Shown here piece by piece: positions 10,079 to 19,077 of a DNA stretch of 64,000 nucleotides; position 1 is the first letter of the stretch; each line of letters begins with the position of its first letter. Location: the NCBI GenBank assembly GCA_002393955.1, contig DGSK01000062.1:1694-65693 (forward strand), in the 5' to 3' direction. The stretch is from Lachnospiraceae bacterium UBA4364 (GTDB taxonomy: Bacteria; Bacillota; Clostridia; Lachnospirales; Lachnospiraceae). A model generated the notes under the pieces. It saw only the letters and a list, made by a program, of their open reading frames with translations, ran no database searches and was not told the origin of the DNA. The position numbers and the translations under genes were made by a program.

Positions 10079-10744
10079 ATGAAAGCTAAGAAATATAGTA
10101 TAGTTAAGATAATCATTCTCGTAATATTGCTAATTGCAATTATTATTGGAGGAATAATCGCTTATGGCAAGATTACATCGTATATAGATGAAAAGAAGAT
10201 AAGAGGTGATATAGAGAAGAATCTTGCTCATATTAACGAAGGCGACCTGTCCTGGGTAGAAGAGAATGAGGAATTACCGGAACTTGCACCGGAGATTGTG
10301 ATGGCAATGGACAGTAGCCGGACTGCCAGCGAAAATAAAGGACTTCCTGAGCGGATAATATCAGCAACGGAAGTTGGATATACATTGAATAAGGTAGATA
10401 AGGATACTTACGATGTTGTTTTTACGTGTGAAGGTTATTCTTTTGAGGATTATATCTCATACTGCTCTGCACAGGGGATTTCAACTAATATTGCCATGAG
10501 AGAAGAATTTTCAGAGTATAAGGAAAAACATGAACCTACATATCATAATGAAATATCTTTGCAGTATGAAAAAGAAAATGGAAAGTGGCATTGTAAGTAT
10601 GATACACCGGAATTTCTTGATTGCATGTCTTGCGGTATGATTACAGTTTATAGAGAGTATTATCAGGATCTTGAAAAGGATATGACAGCATTTATGGGAG
10701 GGTTGGAGCCGTTGGAAGATATGGAGGGCAGTGATGAACCGTAG
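10079..10744 (+). CDS. Membrane-anchored extracytoplasmic protein, unknown function
   Basis: 221 residues with a GGAG ribosome site. A basic N-terminus is followed by one strongly hydrophobic helix (residues about 8-28, IVKIIILVILLIAIIIGG), then an acidic domain with no motif I recognise. The domain reads like a small alpha/beta fold with alternating strands (DTYDVVFTCEGYSF, NEISLQYEKENGKWHCKY), similar in style to many Firmicutes secreted proteins of the NTF2/DUF4878 sort, but I cannot assign it. Three cysteines occur near the C-terminus. It overlaps or abuts the next gene by about 11 bp, so the two are translated together. Base composition is more AT-rich than the ispE side. Confidence 0.7.
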   Translation: MKAKKYSIVKIIILVILLIAIIIGGIIAYGKITSYIDEKKIRGDIEKNLAHINEGDLSWVEENEELPELAPEIVMAMDSSRTASENKGLPERIISATEVGYTLNKVDKDTYDVVFTCEGYSFEDYISYCSAQGISTNIAMREEFSEYKEKHEPTYHNEISLQYEKENGKWHCKYDTPEFLDCMSCGMITVYREYYQDLEKDMTAFMGGLEPLEDMEGSDEP

Positions 10745-13628
10745 GGCGTTTCGTATTCTTTCTGTGATAATGACAGTGCTGATTGTATTTAACTGTCGGT
10801 TTTTTTCTTACGCAGAGGAGGATGTAAAAAGCAGGGTTTTTGATGAAGAAGATAAAATAGGCAGGCTTCCTGTATACTGCATGGATAATGGTAACCAGAA
10901 ATGGCTGCAGGTTCGTGTCCATGAAGATATGTTGTATGTAAACAGTAAATCTTTTGCAAGTAAATTCGGATATCTTATGGCACAAACTGAAGATAGTGTA
11001 CAATTTTTGCAGTGTGCGAACAGTGAGGGGGAAGAATACCTCTGGACACTTGTAAGTGTTTTCAGTACAGACAGTAATGAAGTGAAACTATTTGATGGAA
11101 CAGACACTTATTATTATGAATCACCCTATAAGTGTATAGAGGATAAGGATGAGGTGTGGATTCCATTACAGTTTGCGCTTAAGCTGATGGGGCGGGAATT
11201 GTGTGTCAATCAGGGCGTGATAATTGTGTCAAGACCTCACGAACCACAGTTTGTGATAATCAATAATACAGACAGAAAGCGGGGAACAGATATTTATAAT
11301 TGTGTACAGATAAGCAAGCTTATGTGTGCACTTGGCTATGAAGTAAAGGCTGATCCCTGTGTTTACGAAGCGTTTTATGACGAAGGAGAAAAATATGGGT
11401 GGCTATATAAATATGTAGAAAACGCACCTGAATTGGGTGAAGCAACAGATGATGGGCTTGATGAGCTGGCAACATATCTGGTGTCAAACGTAAGTCCTGA
11501 GAATGAGGCAATGTTTGCAGTATACTATGAGCTGATGCAGATGTATATGTCACCTGAATTGATTCTGGCCGGCGGAGATGTTGCAGGCTCTCTGCTAAGC
11601 TCTACAGGGGAATGGTCTGAAGAGGAAATAAAATCGGGAAAGCAGATTGTTGAAGCCTCTGCCATGAGTATAAACAACGGTAATACACCTAATCTTGCAT
11701 ATAATGATGCATATAGGAGAGCATATAGAGGATTGGCAGGTCTGGATCCGATAGATATGGAGTGGGTAGACGAAATGATATATGATGAACTATGCGCTTC
11801 GCTTATCGTCTATTCGGGAGATCCGGATGATGCTGCTTTTACAACATTATCATATGCGGTATCACTGTTGGGGAATCTGGGATCGCTTTTTGAAGTACAT
11901 GCTTTAGAGAGCATAGGTGGTACGTCGGATTTTCTTACACCGATACTTGTTGAAATTCAATGCAGCAAAAATATGTTGGCGGAAGATGATTATAGTAGCT
12001 CATGTTTCGAGTCTTATGTAGACAGGAGAAGTGATTACCGGGATGAATGGGTCAGGTATCTGAGAAACAGTAATCTGGTGCAACACATTAATGAACGTGC
12101 TGATGATTATGACGCTTATCAAATAGAACTTATAGAAAAATACAAGACATCTGGAGTAATGGATCCTATATCCGGCGAAATAAAGAATAGTTTTGAGGAA
12201 GGACTCAAGGAGATAGAAGGTGCTGTTCCGTTATTCAGACTTATTAATATAGGGATTGACTATACGGAATATGTACAGAAAATGAATGAGATCGCAGAAA
12301 CAAAATTAAAAAAGGACACCGGTGCATACCGGTATTCAAAACAATTTGCTGCTGAAATACAGGATTACATTGCGTTACATAAGGATGATCCGGAGGTGTT
12401 AGATTGGGCATACTGCTATTACAAGACAGATTATATATCAAACTTTTACTATTTGAATTCTTTAGGTGGCAGCGAATCGGAAGTGTGGGAAAATTATAAT
12501 GAGTATTCACAAATAAAAAGCAGATTTGAAGAAGTGATCAAAGAAGATATATATCACATGGCAGAGATAAGAGCCGGTATACGCTATGGAATAGCGCCTG
12601 AAGAAAATGAGGAATACAATGCAATATATGATGATGGTGTCTTGCTTGATTATGTAAACTACAATGTTTTTTCTACAGGTAATACCAATGCCAATATAAA
12701 CGCATACGGTTTTGTGACAGAGACAGAAAGTAACCTGTTTGAAGTGAATGCAAAGGATTATTATCATGTTTATATGACTTCCAAAGATAGTGGAGATAAG
12801 ATACAGGTGACAGATTGTCCCGGTATGTGGCTTAATGCTATAGAAATCGAGGGAAATGATTATCTATACTATATTGATAATAGTGGAAGTATTAATATAT
12901 ATGATGTTTCCAGCGGAACTAATACAATAATTGAAGAAGGCAGCTACAGTGCATTAATGGTGGCATATGGCTTCATGTTTGCAAAGGAAAATGGAACACT
13001 ATATGCATTTGAATTATTGCCACCGAGTGAGGTTGGTGACAAAATTGAACTTATCAATGATGTGGGAGAATGCGTGGCTTACACGGATGATTATATATAC
13101 TATACAGACAGTAACGGTGATATGTACAAGACCGATCTTAATGGCGAAAATAAGCAGAGTCTTGGTATAAACACTTGGTCATTTGATATTTCAAACGGCT
13201 GCATATACTATTCTGATAATAATGATGGAGGACGTATATATTTGCATAATGAACTGACAGGTATATCGACAAAGATGTCTGATGTGGAGTCTACCTATTG
13301 TATAAATCTTAATACCGGGATGATATATTATAAAGTTGGTGATGATATAAGTGAGGGGTTGGTGTACTCGTTAGTTCCTTTTATTGATGAGCCGATTACA
13401 AGGGTTTATTCATGGGAAGGTGATGATGATGAAATTGGAGTGGAAGTCCCATCAGACTTGGTGACTGATTTCGGCCGTTCCAATAAGAGACTTTACAATG
13501 TTGCAAATGGGAAGATATATAATGAGGGATATCTTTGGATGTTGTCAGAGTACCCACTTGCCGGGATAAATAAGAATGCGATATTGGGATTGATAGGTTA
13601 CAAGTTGAGTGGCTGGGTTCATCAGTAA
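10734..13628 (+). CDS. Secreted protein with copper-amine-oxidase-like stalk domain and C-terminal beta-propeller-like repeats
   Basis: About 964 residues. The ATG at 10734 sits 5 nt after GGAGGG, which favours it over the GTG at 10731. A signal peptide ends near SYAEE (residue about 29). Residues about 35-145 match the Cu-amine-oxidase N-terminal (stalk) domain found in Clostridia cell-surface proteins (LYVNSKSFASKFGY, VWIPLQFALKLMGREL, VIIVSRP). The middle 500 residues are helical with no recognised domain. The last 300 residues hold strand repeats of the type DYIYYTDSNGDMYKTDLNGE and GCIYYSDNNDGG, typical of the DUF5050-like propeller. No enzyme motif seen. It is co-translated with the anchored protein upstream and lies in the same AT-rich block. 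Confidence 0.75.
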   Translation: MNRRAFRILSVIMTVLIVFNCRFFSYAEEDVKSRVFDEEDKIGRLPVYCMDNGNQKWLQVRVHEDMLYVNSKSFASKFGYLMAQTEDSVQFLQCANSEGEEYLWTLVSVFSTDSNEVKLFDGTDTYYYESPYKCIEDKDEVWIPLQFALKLMGRELCVNQGVIIVSRPHEPQFVIINNTDRKRGTDIYNCVQISKLMCALGYEVKADPCVYEAFYDEGEKYGWLYKYVENAPELGEATDDGLDELATYLVSNVSPENEAMFAVYYELMQMYMSPELILAGGDVAGSLLSSTGEWSEEEIKSGKQIVEASAMSINNGNTPNLAYNDAYRRAYRGLAGLDPIDMEWVDEMIYDELCASLIVYSGDPDDAAFTTLSYAVSLLGNLGSLFEVHALESIGGTSDFLTPILVEIQCSKNMLAEDDYSSSCFESYVDRRSDYRDEWVRYLRNSNLVQHINERADDYDAYQIELIEKYKTSGVMDPISGEIKNSFEEGLKEIEGAVPLFRLINIGIDYTEYVQKMNEIAETKLKKDTGAYRYSKQFAAEIQDYIALHKDDPEVLDWAYCYYKTDYISNFYYLNSLGGSESEVWENYNEYSQIKSRFEEVIKEDIYHMAEIRAGIRYGIAPEENEEYNAIYDDGVLLDYVNYNVFSTGNTNANINAYGFVTETESNLFEVNAKDYYHVYMTSKDSGDKIQVTDCPGMWLNAIEIEGNDYLYYIDNSGSINIYDVSSGTNTIIEEGSYSALMVAYGFMFAKENGTLYAFELLPPSEVGDKIELINDVGECVAYTDDYIYYTDSNGDMYKTDLNGENKQSLGINTWSFDISNGCIYYSDNNDGGRIYLHNELTGISTKMSDVESTYCINLNTGMIYYKVGDDISEGLVYSLVPFIDEPITRVYSWEGDDDEIGVEVPSDLVTDFGRSNKRLYNVANGKIYNEGYLWMLSEYPLAGINKNAILGLIGYKLSGWVHQ

Positions 13629-13645
13629 TAGGGTCAAGACTTATT

Positions 13646-13661
13646 AGTCTTTGCCCGGTCT
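13646..13661. repeat. Right copy of 16-bp direct repeat
   Basis: Perfect match to 9904-9919. Here the repeat forms the right arm of a weak hairpin just after the 964-residue gene: AAGACT-TATT-AGTCTT with GGG/CCC outside it. The copy may therefore also serve as a terminator arm. Confidence 0.7.
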
Positions 13662-13674
13662 AAAGTTTTGGTAA

Positions 13675-13704
13675 TTGATTTATATATGCATAAAATGATA
13701 GAAT
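13675..13704 (+). promoter_or_regulatory. Putative promoter and structured 5' leader for the 13846 gene
   Basis: TTGATT (13675-13680), an 18-bp spacer and TAGAAT (13699-13704) fit a sigma-A promoter. The transcript would carry a leader of roughly 135 nt containing small hairpins, including CCGGCAT paired with ATGCCG just before the AGGAGG at about 13837. Whether the leader regulates is not known. Confidence 0.45.
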
Positions 13705-13845
13705 ACTCTAGGCGTCGGATGTGACCGGCAACGCGCTGCATGGACAGGTAGTACTTAAAGGGCAGCAAATGCAGTGATTAATATTTTAGACAGGATGAAG
13801 ATCCGGCATTAAGTGTATTGCTGATGCCGTTATTACAGGAGGTTT

Positions 13846-14328
13846 TTGATGAGTCCCCAGATTATAGTTACGATAGTCATAGTGGTAGTTACCATCGGTG
13901 CGATGGTGGCACTTTATTTTGCCGGAAAGAAAATGAAGACCAAACAGGACGAGCAGCAGGCCCTGATGGAAGCAAACAAGCAGACTGTATCCATGCTTAT
14001 AATAGACAAGAAAAAGATGAAGCTCAAGGATGCGAAGCTGCCTGAGTCTGTGCTTAAGCAGGTGCCCTGGATATCAAGGGGTGTAAAGGTGCCTGTTGTA
14101 AAGGTGAAAGTCGGGCCTCAGATCATGACGATGTTCTGTGACGAGGAGATATTTGATATCATTCCTGTAAAGAAGGAAGTGAAGGCTACCGTCAGCGGAG
14201 CCTATATCACGGCGGTTAAAGGCGTTCATGGTACGCAGCTTGCGGAAAAGACAAAAAAGAAAAAGAACATCTTCAAGCGTGCGGTTGAAATGGCTCAGGA
14301 AAAAGCAGGGGCAAAGCCCTCGAAGTGA
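13846..14328 (+). CDS. Small single-pass membrane protein, unknown function
   Basis: 160 residues with AGGAGG 8 nt before ATG. One N-terminal helix (IIVTIVIVVVTIGAMVALYFAG) then a basic cytoplasmic segment, a compact domain containing LPESVLKQVPWISRGVKVPVVKVKVG and FDIIPVKKEVKATVSGAYITAVKG, and a lysine-rich tail. The V/K-rich strands point to a small beta domain. I do not recognise a named family. It is convergent with the DUF1934 gene, 15 bp apart. Confidence 0.7.
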   Translation: MMSPQIIVTIVIVVVTIGAMVALYFAGKKMKTKQDEQQALMEANKQTVSMLIIDKKKMKLKDAKLPESVLKQVPWISRGVKVPVVKVKVGPQIMTMFCDEEIFDIIPVKKEVKATVSGAYITAVKGVHGTQLAEKTKKKKNIFKRAVEMAQEKAGAKPSK

Positions 14329-14343
14329 TTTAAATCAATTGGT

Positions 14344-14796
14344 TTATGCAAAGAATGCGCCTGCCGTATCCTTGGATCTGATGTCCATTTCCATGTGGCA
14401 TTCCGCATAGAATGCGTAGTTAAGGTCAAGGTTGTAGAAAATATCTATCTTCATCGTGTCATCATCCGGCTGGGTGATGACGATGTCGGTAGTATCTATG
14501 CCCACCATAAGTGTGCCCATGAGGGTTTTGTAACTGCACTGGTTCTTGCAGCCCTTCAGGAAATTCATGCTGACGGAAAGAGAGCCCTTGCGGGTGATCT
14601 CGATCCTGTCATCAAAAATCTTCATGATGGTATGGCAGTTTTTTTCTCCTGAATCATCAGGCTCATCGTATATCAGATATCTGACGCCTTTTTTTATATA
14701 GTATTTTCCTGGTACTATCAGTTCCGCATTGCCCTGTTCGTTGTCGGGACCCTGGTACTGCAGTCCTTTCAGTGATATCAAAACATCTCTGGTCAT
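14344..14796 (-). CDS. DUF1934-family small beta-barrel protein
   Basis: 150 residues. The pattern V-L-I-S-L-K-G-L-Q at the start, a run of alternating strands, GCKNQCSYKTLMGTLMVGI in the middle and LDLNYAFYAECHMEMDI at the end match DUF1934 (YwiB-like), a calycin-like small beta-barrel common in Firmicutes. The function of the family is unknown. It stands alone between a convergent membrane-protein gene and the GntR regulator, about 210 bp apart. Confidence 0.75.
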   Translation of the reverse strand: MTRDVLISLKGLQYQGPDNEQGNAELIVPGKYYIKKGVRYLIYDEPDDSGEKNCHTIMKIFDDRIEITRKGSLSVSMNFLKGCKNQCSYKTLMGTLMVGIDTTDIVITQPDDDTMKIDIFYNLDLNYAFYAECHMEMDIRSKDTAGAFFA

Positions 14797-14917
14797 TATT
14801 TCCTTTCAGGCCTGATCTTAAGACAGGTCATTCATGTCGTTCATATTGTAGTATTTTAGCTTAGAGTCAGTACCGTTTATACGGATGCGACATACGCTCT
14901 CAAAAAGGCAGTCCCCT

Positions 14918-14961
14918 AAAAATCGCTCCAAAAGAGTCAATTATTTACCGGAGATTTGTGC
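14918..14961. repeat. Copy A of a dispersed intergenic repeat (44 bp)
   Basis: This stretch matches 41106-41149 at 37 of 44 positions by hand alignment without gaps, with shared blocks AAAAATCGCTC, AAAGAGTC and GATTTGTGC. Copy A is less palindromic than copy B, suggesting decay. Both copies are intergenic, as expected for a short interspersed repeat. Confidence 0.6.
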
Positions 14962-15009
14962 CCGGCATAGTGGATTAACTTGAAGTGCTGTCAGGCTCCT
15001 GACTTCTTA

Positions 15010-15678
15010 TCAGTCGGAAAGATTTTCAAGGAAGGAGTCCATCTGCCAGGATATGTGCGAGCGTGCGGTTGCCGCAGCCTTTTCCTTGTCATGTGCCTTT
15101 ATGGCTTCAAGAATATCGCTATGCTCTGTTACAAGACGGCTATGGTCAGAAAAATGTTTAATGGTCTCGTACCTGTAACGATTTACCTGGTCCTCCATTT
15201 CGCGGTTTATCTCCTGCAGCCTCTTGTTGTGGGATGCGGCTGAGATGGAGCCGTGGTAAAGTGTGTCTTTTTCTATTATTGTGTGCAGGTTTCCCTCTTT
15301 AAGTGCTCTTCTGAACTGTACTCCGGCATCTTCCACTATGGATATGTCTTCATCGGTTGCTCTTTCACAGGCAAGCTCGGCAGCCAGGGCATCCAGTATC
15401 ATCCTGAGCTCAAGCACATCGCGCATCTGCGTAAGGGTTATGGGTGCAACCTCTACACCGCGTTTTGCCCTCATGACTACCAGCCCGTCTCGCTCCAGCT
15501 TCTGAATGGCCTCCCTGACAGGGGTGCGGCTGACACCAAGCTCGTCTGCCAGGTGTACCTCATAAAGCCTGGTTCCCGGCGGAAGCTGGTTTGCAAGTAT
15601 CGCATGCCGCAGAGTACTATATACCACATCGCGCAGCGGTGTGGATTCGTCCATTTCCAGCTTAAGTTTTTCTGCCAT
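15010..15678 (-). CDS. GntR-family transcriptional regulator (FadR/FCD subfamily)
   Basis: 222 residues from the ATG at 15678, which is preceded by a GGGGGG ribosome site; the frame extends 31 codons upstream but lacks such a site. The N-terminal winged helix reads LRDVVYSTLRHAILANQLPP and LADELGVSRTPVREAIQKLE, the classic GntR signature. The C-terminal half is the helical FCD ligand domain, with R-x3-E early (LELRMILDALAAELA) and histidines (YHGSI, HSDILEAI) that in this family bind a metal and an organic acid. It probably controls uptake or catabolism of a carboxylate or sugar acid; no such operon lies next to it, so the target is unclear. Confidence 0.88.
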   Translation of the reverse strand: MAEKLKLEMDESTPLRDVVYSTLRHAILANQLPPGTRLYEVHLADELGVSRTPVREAIQKLERDGLVVMRAKRGVEVAPITLTQMRDVLELRMILDALAAELACERATDEDISIVEDAGVQFRRALKEGNLHTIIEKDTLYHGSISAASHNKRLQEINREMEDQVNRYRYETIKHFSDHSRLVTEHSDILEAIKAHDKEKAAATARSHISWQMDSFLENLSD

Positions 15679-15926
15679 ACAAATCCCCCCTTTTCCTTGA
15701 GGAACGGCAAACTGATGCAGTTCCCGTACTGTAAAGCCCCTCGTTTGGTAATTATAGCATATTATGCTCAACTAGCCAAAATTAACTTTTTTTGATTCGT
15801 ACGGATCGTGGAAGCCATAAGTGTTTTTTATGTTTATTTTGTTATATAGTGTATAATACCTAAGTCGATATGCGTTTTACTAACAGATTTAAATATTATA
15901 ATGATTAATGGAAAGCAGTTAATATC

Positions 15927-16310
15927 TTGAAACAGTTACTGACAAAAATCATAGAGACGCTGAAAAAACCTGAGGTCTGGATACCCATAGTCTTTATAGC
16001 GGTACTTGCAGTCCTTATGGCTCTCAGGCTGTACAAATGCCCGCTGGTTGCGGTCGCCGGAATTCCCTGTCCGCTGTGCGGAACCACCAGAGCGATCAAG
16101 GCGGTGCTTAGGGGGGATATAGAGATGGCTTTTCATTATCATCCGCTCTGGCCAATGACTATTCTGACCACAGCGGGGATAGTGCTGTATGAGAATGGTG
16201 TACTGAAGCTTCCGAAGTGGCTGGGGAATACACTGCTGGGGATTGCCATCATAGCCTTGCTTGTATGCTATATATGGAGATGGATCAGTCATACGCTGCC
16301 GCCGGTGTAG
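15927..16310 (+). CDS. DUF2752 small membrane protein (copy 1)
   Basis: 127 residues from a TTG codon; no in-frame ATG lies near. Two to three membrane helices surround the family signature CPLCGTTRAIKAVLRGD, followed by HYHPLWP. DUF2752 proteins have the pattern C-P-x-C-G-x-T-R and an unknown role. A second copy, with CPGCGGTRAVNYLLQGK, sits at 26645-27088, and both copies stand next to members of the same zinc-ribbon/membrane gene set. Confidence 0.75.
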   Translation: MKQLLTKIIETLKKPEVWIPIVFIAVLAVLMALRLYKCPLVAVAGIPCPLCGTTRAIKAVLRGDIEMAFHYHPLWPMTILTTAGIVLYENGVLKLPKWLGNTLLGIAIIALLVCYIWRWISHTLPPV

Positions 16311-16490
16311 AATATTGGATTAGCTGCGAGCTGTGCAGATATAACTATTTTTGAACGGATGTATATGTTATACTTTTTGGTTGTATGGTGAGAAACAATA
16401 CTTTTTTTGCTTGAATTTCGCAACTGTTTATTACAGGCCGTGATGTGTGTTATCGCGGGTAAACGGGGCGATTTTCTTCGAGGAGGGAAA

Positions 16491-17675
16491 ATGGGAATAG
16501 AAGTAAATAGCCTGAACTGCAATGGCTGCGGTGCGCCGCTTGATCCCCCAAAGGGAGCGATGAGACGCATAAAGTGTCCATACTGCGGTGTGGAAAATAT
16601 CATAAAGGGAGCAGAAACCAACAGGGAAATCCTCAACAAGGAAAATATCATGGGCGGACTGCAGTTTGAGATGAACGATCCGAGGATACATAAGATGGTC
16701 GTGGAAATGCTCTCAATGGCAACGTGCCCGCCGGCTGATGTATACGAGGCTTGTGAGATAAAAAGTGTAAACAGGATAATAGTTCCGGCGTACTGGTTTG
16801 ATAATTGCACGGCTATGGGTACTGCGCAGTATGAGAAGGGAGTCGAGCGGCAGTACAATGAGGTGGTTGGTTCCGGCGAAAATATGCATAGTGAGACCAG
16901 ATACCGTACAGAGTGGTATCCCATGAGTGCGGCTGTCAGTGCCGGCAATGATTTTGTGGTTTCCGGCAATAAACAGTATAACGATATTTTCAGGGTTTTG
17001 TATGCCAATGTTCATTCGCCGGAAATGATAGATATCGAGCAGCTTGATTATCCTGCTGACTGTGCTGCGTTGGACTATGACCTGCCGGATGCGGTTGCTT
17101 TTAATCAGACTGTAAAAGGAATGATGGAAAATGAAATAAATGAAAAGGCCAGAACTTCCGTGGGCAATAGTAACGTGAGAAATCTGAGGGTTGATGGAAT
17201 CAGCGTTCAGAGGGGTGATGTCAGAAGGGTATCCGTTGGCATATATGAGATAGTGGTAGGCTATAAAGGAACGGATTATTACCTGTATCTGTCGAATAAC
17301 GGCGGCAGCTATGCATACGGAAATCTGCCCAATGATAATGACCGTCAGGCGGCCATTGAAGAAAGGCGGCAGGCTATCAAGGCCGCAAATACTACCAAGA
17401 GAATGGTGCTTATGATATCCCTGATAGTGCTTGTGATACTGGGCATAGCGACATTGATATTCTTAGTGGGTATAGTGTTCCTGATTGCTGCCATACCCGT
17501 AGGTATTTTCTACTATCCTGTGGAAAAGGAATACCGGGAGACAAAAAAGCGGCTTGAGGAAGAAATAAGGGCTATCAGCGGAGAATTCCCTGTGATCAAG
17601 CAGAATTTCATAAATAACAGGGTAGCACTTAAAGGCGTGTTGAGTAGTGTGTCCGGTAATCCGGAAGCATTCTAA
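16491..17675 (+). CDS. Zinc-ribbon protein with C-terminal membrane hairpin (copy 1)
   Basis: 394 residues from the ATG at 16491, which follows GAGGAGGG; 28 upstream codons are open but lack a ribosome site. The N-terminus is a four-cysteine zinc ribbon (CNGCGAP and CPYCG). A domain of about 250 residues follows with no motif I can name (VPAYWFDNCTAMGTAQYEKG, YRTEWYPMS). Two adjacent membrane helices lie at about residues 305-340, then a charged helix and the end GNPEAF. The paralogue at 23697-24887 on the other strand matches over the full length, including the start MGIEV and the same last residues, which supports the start. Likely cytosolic with a C-terminal membrane anchor; function unknown. 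Confidence 0.8.
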   Translation: MGIEVNSLNCNGCGAPLDPPKGAMRRIKCPYCGVENIIKGAETNREILNKENIMGGLQFEMNDPRIHKMVVEMLSMATCPPADVYEACEIKSVNRIIVPAYWFDNCTAMGTAQYEKGVERQYNEVVGSGENMHSETRYRTEWYPMSAAVSAGNDFVVSGNKQYNDIFRVLYANVHSPEMIDIEQLDYPADCAALDYDLPDAVAFNQTVKGMMENEINEKARTSVGNSNVRNLRVDGISVQRGDVRRVSVGIYEIVVGYKGTDYYLYLSNNGGSYAYGNLPNDNDRQAAIEERRQAIKAANTTKRMVLMISLIVLVILGIATLIFLVGIVFLIAAIPVGIFYYPVEKEYRETKKRLEEEIRAISGEFPVIKQNFINNRVALKGVLSSVSGNPEAF

Positions 17676-17756
17676 AAGGCATAAAAAATACGAACTGGGA
17701 TAATATGAAAGTGAGAGATCCGGTCGAGTAAGCGCATAGGGAGAATAGTAATTGTT

Positions 17757-18119
17757 ATGGAAGAGAAAAAAACATCAAAAGGCTGTCTTATAGCCTCAAT
17801 TGCATCGCTTGTTGTGACAGGGCTTGAAATCCTGTCGGGATCGCTGATCATTGCCAGCCTTATATATGCGGGAACCGGTCCCGGTTCAACGGCAATAACA
17901 AATGAAGCGGTTGCCGGTATAGTGGGGATGATGTTCTTTATCGCAGCGGTTATGATTCTCAGTGCTGTTGGAGCAGTGACGGGGCTGATAGTTGGCATAA
18001 TCGACCTGGTGAAAAAGCAGTACAAGCTGATATGGATGCCTATAATAAGTCTGCTTCTGGGCGTGGGTCCCTGGCTGATCGTGCCGCTGCTTATGGTTAT
18101 TCTGGAGACGGTAGGGTAA
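17757..18119 (+). CDS. Small multi-pass membrane protein (copy 1)
   Basis: 120 residues. Starts MEEKKTSKGCLIASIASLVV and has three or four hydrophobic helices (CLIASIASLVVTGLEILSG, GIVGMMFFIAAVMILSAVGA, PWLIVPLLMVILETVG). It shares most residues with a second copy at 25505-25870, where the Trp codon near the end is TGA. It follows the zinc-ribbon gene by 81 bp, the same neighbour pair as in the second copy. No known family assigned. Confidence 0.7.
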   Translation: MEEKKTSKGCLIASIASLVVTGLEILSGSLIIASLIYAGTGPGSTAITNEAVAGIVGMMFFIAAVMILSAVGAVTGLIVGIIDLVKKQYKLIWMPIISLLLGVGPWLIVPLLMVILETVG

Positions 18120-18168
18120 GAGTGATTTCCCGGAAGAAACAGCGGGAATAATTCATACCATCGTACAT

Positions 18169-18981
18169 TTACTCAGCGGATTCTTTAATGTTGCGGTTTA
18201 TCCGGATGAATGAGACGGCTGCGATCGTAAACAATATAATACTTATCCACTGGGATGTTGAAAGCCCGATTAAGAATCCGCGGACAGTGTCGCCCCGGAA
18301 AAATTCCAGAGTAAAACGCATTACAGAGTACATAAGAATATATGATGCAAATAAAATGCCCTTTTTCAGGGGCTTTTTACTTAGTCTGTGAAGTATGAAA
18401 AAAATTATCAGATTTCCTGTAGCCTCTATAAGCTGGATCGGCAAACGCGTAACGTCATTTGCTTCCGGTGAGGGAGCGTTATGATACATAAAGCCCCACT
18501 TACATTCCATTCCGTAACAGCAGCCGCTAAGGAAACAGCCTATCCGCCCGAATACATGAAACAGCGGAATGGCCGGCGCATAGGCATCTGCATATAATAT
18601 GGGATCGGGATGAATGTGTTTCAGATGGGTGAGATAATATATTCCCGTGATAAAGCCGCCGATAAGTCCTCCGTAAAAAACCATTCCCCCAAAGATATCA
18701 ATAAATGTTTGAAGAAATGAGATTAAACTGCTGAAGGTCTGTCGGTAGTTAACGATTGCCGAAAAAAGAGTCTGCAGTTTTGTGACAGCAAACAGTAAAT
18801 GAGCACCGATGAATGCGCCCATTCCGGCAACAGCTGCCGTATTTATTAACTGTACATCGTCAAGATCTTTTCTTCCGCGCAGCGAAAAATACTCATACAA
18901 TGCTGCCATAAAGATGCCGATAGCGGCGCAGATTGAATAACTCCCTATGTCATGTCCGAATATAGTTATTGCTGGAAGCAC
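18169..18981 (-). CDS. Lgt-family (prolipoprotein diacylglyceryl transferase-like) membrane protein
   Basis: 270 residues from a GTG at 18981 with AAGAGGGTG as ribosome site. Seven hydrophobic helices and the segment HVFGRIGCFLSGCCYGMEC, which corresponds to the conserved G-R-x-G/A-N-F-x-N signature of Lgt but in the cysteine-rich form GCFLSGCCYG seen in divergent family members. GGLIGGF and FYGGLI are also present. True Lgt adds diacylglycerol to lipobox cysteines; the altered signature (no Asn-Phe-Ile-Asn) means this paralogue may use another substrate. It is a single-gene unit, convergent with the membrane gene at 17757. Confidence 0.75.
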   Translation of the reverse strand: MLPAITIFGHDIGSYSICAAIGIFMAALYEYFSLRGRKDLDDVQLINTAAVAGMGAFIGAHLLFAVTKLQTLFSAIVNYRQTFSSLISFLQTFIDIFGGMVFYGGLIGGFITGIYYLTHLKHIHPDPILYADAYAPAIPLFHVFGRIGCFLSGCCYGMECKWGFMYHNAPSPEANDVTRLPIQLIEATGNLIIFFILHRLSKKPLKKGILFASYILMYSVMRFTLEFFRGDTVRGFLIGLSTSQWISIILFTIAAVSFIRINRNIKESAE

Positions 18982-19018
18982 GTAAACACCCTCTTAGGAC
19001 TCTGAATCCTTAAATAAT

Positions 19019-19043
19019 GAGAGCAGCCGTTAGGGCTGCTCTC
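19019..19043 (-). terminator. Hairpin after the 19078 gene
   Basis: GAGAGCAGCC and GGCTGCTCTC form a perfect 10-bp stem with a 5-nt loop, 35 bp beyond the stop of the minus-strand gene at 19078, followed on that strand by a short T-rich run. Confidence 0.7.
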
Positions 19044-19077
19044 GACTATATGTAATAAAAGTATATAAGTTACTGCA

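Noticed and set aside
14990..15003. GTCAGG-CT-CCTGAC hairpin after the GntR gene as terminator
   Set aside because: Short stem, only 6 bp beyond the stop and no T run on the minus strand.
15253..15795. Plus-strand ORF opposite the GntR gene
   Set aside because: Low-quality composition and complete overlap with a clear GntR regulator.
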